In this document: piece by piece, positions 47,601-53,928 of the stretch
Numbering within the stretch: the first letter of the stretch is position 1
Layout: each line of letters starts with the position of its first letter
From: Symmachiella dynata
Lineage (GTDB): Bacteria > Planctomycetota > Planctomycetia > Planctomycetales > Planctomycetaceae
Assembly: GCF_007747995.1 (NCBI RefSeq)
Contig: NZ_CP036276.1
Span: 7,430,001-7,494,000 of the forward strand
Length of the DNA stretch: 64,000 nucleotides
Direction: 5' to 3'
Notes under the pieces: generated by a model
Databases searched by the model: none
Seen by the model: only the letters and a program-made list of their open reading frames with translations
What the model was told of the DNA's origin: nothing
Translations under genes and position numbers: made by a program

Positions 47601-48206
47601 CGAGGGATTACGGTGCGTGACGCGCGTATGCAGTCGATAACGACCTAGAACGATGTGTGTCTCGGACGTTACGTCGATTTTATTGGAATAGATCGGCAAC
47701 CACGTGAATGACAAATCTCCGGCATCAAGCTTTCGCAGGACACCCTTTTCGCGTTTCGCGTAGAGTTCGTAGTCTTGCTTGGCGCGGGTCAGGCACGCCT
47801 TGGCCGTATCGTGAATCGCCAAAGTAATGCTCACACTGTAGTCGTGGTCTGATTTCCGCTTTTTAAAGTAACTGCCCGGAGAGACCCAAATGGCGCGGGC
47901 CTCCTTCCGCTTCATATTGACCGAATAGATACTGAATTTGACTTGAGCCATCTCGGTTGCAGGGAGCGGCGTTGCCGGCTTTTTAATGTCTCCTTTGATC
48001 TCTTTGAGCGGAATGGCCGTGCGAACGAATTGCGCGACATCGATCGCTTCTTCTGGAGTTTGCTGACCGAGCGCAGTATTCATTCCAGCAACGGTAGCCA
48101 AAAGCAAAACCACTGCGAACACGATCGAATTGCCCTTGTACCGTTTTCGCTCATTGTTCTGAGCTTGAAAACATGCGAATCGCTGTGCAGCTATTACCGC
48201 GGTCAT
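44673..48206 (-). CDS. Giant exported transglutaminase-like protein with PDZ and C-terminal repeat domain
   Basis: A 1177-residue protein. A basic N-terminus and hydrophobic helix (SIVFAVVLLLATVAG) suggest export or anchoring. The middle holds a transglutaminase-like core: Cys in TTFVCQEHAML (about 540), His in YDGHWNYWGLFD and Asp in FDYTDP. A PDZ domain (about 842-932) contains SNSPAAAAGLKSFDVVTTIN. The last 180 residues are four repeats with W-VVF patterns (HEWVGIFEKR, SRWVLLFTKN, KRWLVIFSRR, KNWFVVLTKP), similar to DUF7477. The protein may process or crosslink envelope peptides, or act as a cysteine protease. Transcribed alone; its far upstream region contains the IS1182-type element. Confidence 0.8.
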   Translation of the reverse strand: MTAVIAAQRFACFQAQNNERKRYKGNSIVFAVVLLLATVAGMNTALGQQTPEEAIDVAQFVRTAIPLKEIKGDIKKPATPLPATEMAQVKFSIYSVNMKRKEARAIWVSPGSYFKKRKSDHDYSVSITLAIHDTAKACLTRAKQDYELYAKREKGVLRKLDAGDLSFTWLPIYSNKIDVTSETHIVLGRYRLHTRVTHRNPSFVGEEFDQIAFTTKESTRLARLAFKKLEELVGKSPIQLDITLRDEDQQFTMSDRAELIITVSNQGGRTYEDCTLHVTVEGEFGKPDDPAFYFPADGDAVTTQRNFRVALRPKTKQTFVIPVRSADMVARKKDADVKKQWHLDRKTWMYLNLLRAPSLDEKPAKELSVALKQALDVQVIGKKETKGRQEKLYDAKESIHIASDNGKPGAIARITYPDFRPVVGMPQVDEARREYYMKGDIRISQVGNQSIRALAIRAARYGNTWTRNGPPPGNPEFPETPAKVVENIAEFVTDALMPKGAPADMWTPTGNAESIWRREYGFGAPLPNYKMTDPDVGTTFVCQEHAMLLGSLVRSLGFPCRDVNVLTFIVLVRPAWQDASNDVWYDGHWNYWGLFDYTDPTPEPFRDPDAWYKCWHGRYVVYRGKARFDAEKHNITSRFNIGEGKIGHSHWHKPYMSYWESDGDGTRLKDGRLVLSEQPEVQIDIHSPIALLVELPDGRRFGMTEKPAGDPAAWFFGDQRPGLINEIPGCMYVPENMLKAYPSPAAGKEGHVAPQRLVIRLPDGVAPNELKLKLTATGTGDYRIDLRDVNQQGIQAYQTKTGEVNEGDVATISTGDFTPQGERTIPVIVPPTQMPSADHLTPYLGITTHAIDQILAESLQVPQRSGVMVGYVESNSPAAAAGLKSFDVVTTINARRVTNRDVVREIVRNAKKGDVMSLEVKRLGRVEIPLTNRPTPQSLPETPGELLLSEDFSDVENRVAERWSDGYNIAGVAGNRGQWHALLSPQSVHELQDGKVVKHVEELEKLMATYADSNWELRHIAHNDHEWVGIFEKRNSLRKQVLTTHKTRKEVYAEIKKRWKQKYQVTAAAHGESRWVLLFTKNSGLRGQSYVSYDEWDKVKDGIRRKWKQDRGITSVARDGKRWLVIFSRRNSHKERWYVGSPKFLDKKIAKSRADGYRLALVADSSKNWFVVLTKPK

Positions 48207-48688
48207 GATTTGTTCCTATCGAATTCGAATCCCACCACCCAATCCAGGGAACGGAACTTCGACGATTTTCTAATCGGCAAATACCTTACAAAAATCATTT
48301 TCATGACTCCGGACAACTCTTGTCAACAACGATCATGCGAACTTCCCCCGCTTGAGTTAGTGCGCCGCTCAAGTGAGCCCCACAGGAGAACTGTTCCGTT
48401 CTTCATGCTGAGCGGGAGCTGCCTTCGTAGAAGTTGGGACTTAAGTCCGGCCCGTAGGAATACGGTATGAGGGACAGCGCCTCAGGGGTGTCAAAGAGCG
48501 GATCCCGAAGCATGAATGGGTTTGATGATGAAGTTAGCAGGATACGGCTGCGCGATATCAGTGTGAGTCGGCAAGGTGGCACTTGGACGCATGAATTAAA
48601 TTGTGACCACCGTGACTGCAGAGTTCTAAATATCAGACAAATCGCATAGGCAAAAACCGTCAATGAGAAACAATCGCTCGCTGACCCC
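48207..48688. other. Intergenic region left of the IS1182-type element
   Basis: About 480 bp. A 60-codon open frame (48467-48649, plus strand) has no recognisable family and no ribosome site. The promoter of the giant minus-strand gene should be at the left. Nothing else was recognised. Confidence 0.35.
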
Positions 48689-48692
48689 CTAA

Positions 48693-50198
48693 CAGCCCGT
48701 TGAATTACTCCGCGTCCGCGACTGTCACGATTGGTTTTGGGCTCACGCGGCCTGGGCTTGGTTGATGTGATGTTTGCGAAATATGGCGCGCAGTTGTCTA
48801 GCACACGACCCCAGACACGCGAATCGGCGGATTACGCCGCAAGATTGCACAAAAACTCCCGCGCACAACGACCCGAATTGTCGCACTTTTCCCGTTCCCA
48901 ACAGCTTGCGCAGCACCAGGCCTAAATTGTGCGCTGTTGCCGTCATCAGGTGCCGTTTTCTGACTTCGTCGATCCCGCGAAGCCAACTGCGACGGCCGCC
49001 GCCCGTCTCGCACACGTGTGCGAAACTGCGCTCCACCACTTCGCTGCGACGACGCTGCAACCGCTTGCCGTACGCGCGCTGCATGCGGCGGTGGTTGTTC
49101 GTCACGGCTTGCTGTTGTGCATCGGGCCGGTCGAGCCAACTCCATTCGTACTTCCTTTCCGGTTCGGGGATATACGTCTTCATGCCGCCGCACCCCCAAC
49201 CCAATGTCGCACAACGCGCCAACGTTTCAACTGCGTGATAACCTTTGTCGGCCACCACCTTTTTAATGTCCCGTGTCCAACCGCTCGCCCGATCCAAATA
49301 CTTTTGCGCCTGCTCAAGACTCGGAATCAGCGTGGCGGTGTCCCCTTCGTTCGCGTGATAAATTTCCGCGTCGAGAATCGCTTCGGTGTCGAGGTCGACG
49401 ACGTGTTCGGCCTTGTAGGCCAGATGCGTGCGACCGTCTTTCATCTTGGCGATGCGAGCATCGGGGTCGGACGGCGACTCCCACTCGTCGTTGGAAACTT
49501 TCTTCTTTCCCTCTTTGCTGCGCTGTTTGTCGTAGCGAATGAGCTCGGCCTTGGTTTTGATTTCGATGCCGTCCTCGGCCGCCAGTCGCTTGATGTACTC
49601 TTCCCAATCCTCGCCGTTGTCTTTGCGGACGATCGATTTCATCGCCGCGTTGGCTTCAAGCAGTGTCGCATCCACGCCGACTGTCGTCCCGTCGACGAGC
49701 TTGTTTGCGATCAACAACTGCAGCACGCAGACGTGCACGTCGTGAAAGACTTCCAGCGGCAAGCGGGTGCGGATGCGGCTCAGGCTCGAATGATCGGGCG
49801 TCGCTTCGTGCTGCCGGTAGCCCAGAAATCGCCGGATCGACAGGCTGTCTGCGCACCGCCAAGCGATGCCGCGTTGCGAATCGATGCCCTCGAAATAGCC
49901 CACGTACATCATGCGAAAAAACACGCCCGGCGGAATCGACGGCCGACCGCCGCCTGCGTAAAAAGGTTCGCACAACTCTTCGACAAAGTCATCGAAGTCA
50001 GCCTCGGCCAGGATCGCATTAAGCTTTTCATAAAACAGATGCTGCGGCCCGCTCGACAAGTCGGTCGCCGCCACCCAAAACTCCCCCTGCCGTTCCGACC
50101 GCCGCTTCCCCAACGCCATTTTGGAATCCTCCGTACGATGATCATATTCAGGTGGAGATTGTAATCGATGTGTCAAACGGGGGTTTTTCAACGGGCTG
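48693..50198 (-). mobile_element. Complete IS1182-type insertion sequence with CTAA target duplication
   Basis: Perfect 12-bp terminal inverted repeats, CAGCCCGTTGAA (48693-48704) and TTCAACGGGCTG (50187-50198), bound 1506 bp containing one transposase gene. CTAA directly flanks both ends (48689-48692 and 50199-50202) as a 4-bp target-site duplication. All parts are intact, suggesting recent insertion and potential activity. Confidence 0.93.
48743..50119 (-). CDS. IS1182/IS5-superfamily transposase
   Basis: A 458-residue DDE transposase filling the element between 48693 and 50198. It has the N-terminal DUF772-type domain (GGGRPSIPPGVFFRMMYVGYFEGID), first catalytic Asp in VGVDATLLEAN, second Asp in VVADKGYHA and Glu in EVVERSFAHVCETGG. 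Between them lies a hydrophilic insertion with DPDARIAKMKDGRTHLAYKAEH, typical of IS1182. The start ATG at 50119 follows the inverted repeat; the in-frame extension to 50191 would overlap the repeat itself. No frameshift is seen. Confidence 0.92.
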   Translation of the reverse strand: MALGKRRSERQGEFWVAATDLSSGPQHLFYEKLNAILAEADFDDFVEELCEPFYAGGGRPSIPPGVFFRMMYVGYFEGIDSQRGIAWRCADSLSIRRFLGYRQHEATPDHSSLSRIRTRLPLEVFHDVHVCVLQLLIANKLVDGTTVGVDATLLEANAAMKSIVRKDNGEDWEEYIKRLAAEDGIEIKTKAELIRYDKQRSKEGKKKVSNDEWESPSDPDARIAKMKDGRTHLAYKAEHVVDLDTEAILDAEIYHANEGDTATLIPSLEQAQKYLDRASGWTRDIKKVVADKGYHAVETLARCATLGWGCGGMKTYIPEPERKYEWSWLDRPDAQQQAVTNNHRRMQRAYGKRLQRRRSEVVERSFAHVCETGGGRRSWLRGIDEVRKRHLMTATAHNLGLVLRKLLGTGKVRQFGSLCAGVFVQSCGVIRRFACLGSCARQLRAIFRKHHINQAQAA

Positions 50199-50202
50199 CT
50201 AA

Positions 50203-50717
50203 GCTGGCATTTCCCAGTGGCAATCTATCGCACCCTCATCGGTGGAGAGTTAAGCCGATGATACACGGCTGGTATCTCTTCCTCCACAAGTTTCTTTCTA
50301 TTCAGACAGTTTCGCCTCGATTTGCAGTGGCCCCACAGGCTGAGGAAACAAACTGCCCCCGGTCACATTGCCCTGGAGCAATCAGCGTCCCATGCGAAAC
50401 AACTCTGGGTTGTCAGACTGGATGCGAGCATGAACTCGCTAATATAGCGAGATCCTGTGACGAATAGGCCGGCTGAAGAGAAAAAGACCATGACCCGCAC
50501 CGGGATCACGCTGGTGTCTTGTCGCCGAATTCTTGTTCTCGGAAACGAATGCGGGGAAGTTGCAAGGTATATCTGGCCACCGGAAGCGCATTGAGACGGG
50601 CGAGAATGACGCTAAGTAGTGGATTGGCACGCTGTTGGACGGTATCATCGAATCGATCTGCCTCTTGTGCGTTCGGTTCAGATTCCTTCTACAAAAATTC
50701 CAATTGGGAATATAAAC
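50203..50717. other. Intergenic region right of the IS1182-type element
   Basis: About 515 bp without a supported gene. A perfect 7-bp-arm palindrome (CTCGCTA ATA TAGCGAG, 50435-50451) could be an operator. Nothing else was recognised. Confidence 0.35.
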
Positions 50718-51155
50718 ATGAGTTCCGACTTAAATTGGTTTGAGCGAAGGGGCGTACTAGTCGCACTCCTTCTGCCGATTGCCGTAGTCTTCTTCACATT
50801 CACCGAGTTGCGATACCTTACCTTCGGCGAGACAGTACAAGGGTCGATCGTTTCCGTTGATGCCATTGAAGGAGAGCGCGGCAAAGACATGACTGTGATC
50901 GCCCACGACTTAAGAGTGGAGTATGTCGACCCGACTGACAATCAGTCTGCAACCGTTGTCGCAAGAATGGGCAGCATGTGGCAACCGGAGGGAGACACGA
51001 TCAGCATCCAGTACATTCCCGGTCATACAGAATCCGGCCGGCTCGCCAGCGATCAGCATCCCTGGATAGCCGTCTCGATTCTGATTGCGGCTGTGCTTCT
51101 GACGCTCTTTGTCATCAAGGCCGTCCGCGATATGAATCGTCCAATCAGACGCTGA
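50718..51155 (+). CDS. DUF3592-like membrane protein
   Basis: A 145-residue protein with an N-terminal helix (GVLVALLLPIAVVFFTFTEL), a small extracytoplasmic beta domain and a C-terminal helix (WIAVSILIAAVLLTLFVIKAV). The central pattern VQGSIVSVDAIE, DLRVEYVDP, and ISIQYIPGHTESGRLASDQH fits DUF3592, where G-x-V, V-x-Y and Y-x-P elements recur. Function of the family is unknown. ATG 50718 is chosen because the first membrane helix follows directly. It lies just before the R1 repeat. Confidence 0.65.
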   Translation: MSSDLNWFERRGVLVALLLPIAVVFFTFTELRYLTFGETVQGSIVSVDAIEGERGKDMTVIAHDLRVEYVDPTDNQSATVVARMGSMWQPEGDTISIQYIPGHTESGRLASDQHPWIAVSILIAAVLLTLFVIKAVRDMNRPIRR

Positions 51156-51167
51156 CGGTGGCGCGGG

Positions 51168-51268
51168 TTAACAGAGTACATTTCTGGTACCGGAGTGTTA
51201 CTCCTAGGCAATCGATAATTGCTGCCAGACCAAGCACTGTTGGGCCAGAATTCCTACACGTTGTTTCA
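51168..51268. repeat. Direct repeat R1, copy a
   Basis: About 100 bp beginning AACAGAGTACATTTCTG that recurs at 52181-52280 with roughly 75-80% identity, including GGAGTGTTACTC and CGATAATTGCTG. No coding frame is shared. Confidence 0.7.
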
Positions 51269-51327
51269 AACCAACGTTTTACGGCAAACAGACGCCGTCA
51301 GATTCAGCGTTCATTTCACCGGCTTCG

Positions 51328-51873
51328 CTATTGAGTGTGCTCGTGAGCGAGGCCCCATTCCAGTGCATGGGTGTGTGCGTCTCGCATTTCGGGGTGATCA
51401 GACCAATGGGCGAAGAGCGGGCGCAGCTGTGGATACTCCAGTGCGTGTTCCAAAAAACCAGTTTCAATACAGAGTCGAATTGATTTGTCGCCGTCGAGAA
51501 ACGCGCGGTCGATCCGTTTGATTAGGTCCGCAATCATTGTTTCTCCCTGTGGGTGATCAAACCAACCCACCAGGATCCCCAGTAGATTACGGGCGGCTTC
51601 ATAGGAACTCAGAGCATTCGAATTGAAATCGGCGTTTTCATGCGGTTCAGTGATGCTGCGGATGAGAAAGTCGAAGACGAAGGGTGCTGTGAACCAGACT
51701 TCCATCTCTGGTTGAATGCGTTTCCATAACTGCGACAAGCAATAGTATGCGTCGGCGTTCTCTTCTCGATCGTCACTCGACATCAAGCTTTCAACGAGGC
51801 GTGCCGGGATCTTCGTGTTGGCTTCGAGCATTTCTCGAAGCTGGTCTCGATTGGAAAATTCCTCAGCATCCAT
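51328..51873 (-). CDS. Hypothetical helical protein
   Basis: A 181-residue acidic, helix-rich soluble protein with no signal or membrane segment. No family recognised. Repetitive helical patterns (YYCLSQLWKRIQPEME, ARNLLGILVGWFDHP) suggest an alpha-solenoid or HEAT-like small protein. Neighbouring genes are hypothetical and repeat-flanked, a setting typical for accessory or immunity genes, but nothing here proves that. Confidence 0.55.
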   Translation of the reverse strand: MDAEEFSNRDQLREMLEANTKIPARLVESLMSSDDREENADAYYCLSQLWKRIQPEMEVWFTAPFVFDFLIRSITEPHENADFNSNALSSYEAARNLLGILVGWFDHPQGETMIADLIKRIDRAFLDGDKSIRLCIETGFLEHALEYPQLRPLFAHWSDHPEMRDAHTHALEWGLAHEHTQ

Positions 51874-52040
51874 TATCGGGGCTCACTCGTTCTTGACATT
51901 GTTGATGCTAACTCAGTCCGCATACAGCGGCGCTCGCCCCCATCGTAGTCCGGTGGGGTAAGGACTACTAGGCGGTTTCCGTGGTGACCACCGCTCAACC
52001 CGCGGAACTGAATCAAATCCCCCCCGTTACGCGTTCACAT

Positions 52041-52177
52041 CGTAAAACGACCACATTGTCAAAACGTTGCCGACGAGGTTTATGAAACTCGCCGACTTTC
52101 AAAGGATTTGCGAAACAGTGACGATTCCAGAACCAGTCGCCTGTTGTTACGCTGTCCATTCATACAGGAAGCCGACG
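52041..52177. repeat. Direct repeat R2, copy a (left of the DUF4419 gene)
   Basis: 137 bp that match 53661-53797 without gaps and with about 13 differences (roughly 90% identity). Contains GCCGACTTTCAAAGGATTTG and CGCTGTCCATTCATACAGG. The offset of exactly 1620 bp brackets the DUF4419 gene. Confidence 0.85.
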
Positions 52178-52180
52178 CCG

Positions 52181-52280
52181 TTTAGCAGAGTACATTTCTG
52201 ATCCCGGAGTGTTACTCTTAAGCGCGATAATTGCTGACTGACTAAGCTCTATTGGGCCAGATTTCCTAGGCGTTTTCTAA
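52181..52280. repeat. Direct repeat R1, copy b (upstream of the DUF4419 gene)
   Basis: Second copy of the repeat at 51168. It ends 58 bp before the DUF4419 start and directly follows R2 copy a, so it probably contains or borders the DUF4419 promoter. Confidence 0.7.
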
Positions 52281-52337
52281 TACAATACGATTGACTTTTT
52301 CGAGAATCTCAGCTGCAGAACTCCTGGGAGGATAGAG

Positions 52338-53456
52338 ATGGGAGACACGACTTTTGAGGTTTCGCCCGAGGTAAGACCGACAAAGAAGCTCGAAACCGTA
52401 GACTATGTCGGCGCGTTGAGAATCGCATTGCGTAGGCCAATCGAGGCAAGCTGGCTCCCGAGAAATCCGTTAGTAGCTTGTGACAACGACCATGCGCTGC
52501 TTTCAGCCATTCGGATTGCCTTCTACAACCATATGCCGCTGCGACTCTCGCCAGACGCCATCTGGATAACGATAGCACGCGGTTTCGCATTGCATGTGAA
52601 TGAGCATGCCGAAGAACTCCGGCACCGTTTCGTCAGTCACAAAGGCAAAGAAAAACTTGTGGTGAATCGCATGGATTTCGCCCCAGGTGAGGACAATCCC
52701 TGGCCCGAAGTTTTTGAGGAGTTCAGCATTCAGTTGGCAGACCGCACGGGAGACCTAGCTTCGTTAGTACAAGCTGACTTCAGCACCACCGGTCCTGTCG
52801 AGCGAGCGATATCGCACTTGATGGCCATGGACGCGTTTAAGTCCTACTTTGAATTCGAGATGTTCGCAGGGTGTGGTATACCCAATGTCACGCTCACAGG
52901 AACATTAGAAGATTGGCAAGACCTCCGTGCACGGACACGGCGATTTAAAGACTACGGACTTAAAGAATGGATTGAAGCTTTGGACCCCATATTGGAGCAA
53001 TTTGAATCTGCCAAGAGCGGAAATCCTGAAGCCGATTTCTGGAAATCCATGTTCAGATTCAACAGCAGTTCAGGGGCTGATGTAATGACCGGATGGGCAA
53101 ACGTATTGTTTCCCTACTTTCAAGACAGCGATGAAAGCCTTTACCGGAATCCTTATCTTGATGATTGGCGGCAACGGCTGGAAATCGATGACAAACAGAC
53201 TTGGCGTGAACGCGGGGATGACCCCCAAGGCATCGGGTTAGCGTCTATTCCTTCTTGTTTCACTAACGTCGCATTGAAAGTTCATTGGGGGGATGTCGAG
53301 ACAGAGATGCGATTGGTTGGAGGATTGCTTGGCGTTAGTCAAAACGAAGAGACACAGGAGGTAGAACCCGAATGTGGATGGGTCGTCATTTATGACGAAC
53401 CAGTCGACCCTCTGTCAAAATACTACAAGCGGCTCGATGACCTAAAGAATCTCTGA
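52338..53456 (+). CDS. DUF4419 domain-containing protein
   Basis: A 372-residue cytoplasmic protein matching DUF4419: PLVACDNDHALLSAIRIAFY and LSPDAIWITIARGFALHVNEH near the N-terminus, GCGIPNVTLTGTLEDWQDL in the middle, and a C-terminal CGWVVIYDEP. The family is shared by bacteria and fungi and has no assigned biochemical function. GGGAGG 7 nt upstream supports the ATG at 52338. The gene is bracketed by the R2 direct repeats and preceded by an R1 copy, suggesting acquisition or duplication as a unit. Confidence 0.82.
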   Translation: MGDTTFEVSPEVRPTKKLETVDYVGALRIALRRPIEASWLPRNPLVACDNDHALLSAIRIAFYNHMPLRLSPDAIWITIARGFALHVNEHAEELRHRFVSHKGKEKLVVNRMDFAPGEDNPWPEVFEEFSIQLADRTGDLASLVQADFSTTGPVERAISHLMAMDAFKSYFEFEMFAGCGIPNVTLTGTLEDWQDLRARTRRFKDYGLKEWIEALDPILEQFESAKSGNPEADFWKSMFRFNSSSGADVMTGWANVLFPYFQDSDESLYRNPYLDDWRQRLEIDDKQTWRERGDDPQGIGLASIPSCFTNVALKVHWGDVETEMRLVGGLLGVSQNEETQEVEPECGWVVIYDEPVDPLSKYYKRLDDLKNL

Positions 53457-53660
53457 TAATCTGCAGAGAGTTCCGGTGAGGGCGGAAACGCATTGAGGTC
53501 CCAACAGGCTGTTGCTAACTAACTCAGGCCCTATCGGCCACGGGTTTGAATGGCCGTTGGCTACGCCGCATCGGCGTGAAACTTCGACGCAGTTTCCACC
53601 CAGCTTTCGCGAAGAGGACCGCTATATCAGAGCCTGTTGAGATTCGGTCCCGAGCTGTGT

Positions 53661-53797
53661 CATAAATGGACCGCATTGTCAAAACGTTGCCAACGAGGTT
53701 TTAAAGACTCGCCGACTTTCAAAGGATTTGCGAAACAGTGAGGATTCCCGAACTAGTCGCCTATTGTTACGCTGTCCATTCATACAGGAAGCCGACG
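53661..53797. repeat. Direct repeat R2, copy b (right of the DUF4419 gene)
   Basis: Second copy of the 137-bp repeat at 52041. The minus-strand frame through it encodes a short Arg/Ser-rich peptide with no support as a gene. Recombination between copies would delete DUF4419 together with one R1 copy. Confidence 0.85.
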
Positions 53798-53928
53798 GAC
53801 GGGATGATTTATTGAATCTTTCGTAGATCACGCGACCGTTGACATCTTCCCGATCGCGGGTATCGACAGTCGCTGCTTGAGGATTCGTCGGCATCAATCT
53901 GTGAATTGGCCTCTAAGAATGGAAGACG

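Noticed and set aside
48929-50164. Plus-strand frame of 411 codons across the IS element
   Set aside because: Antisense to the transposase and not conserved as a protein.
52309-53897. Toxin-immunity or defence island around DUF4419
   Set aside because: None of the neighbouring proteins has a recognisable nuclease, toxin, immunity or defence domain.
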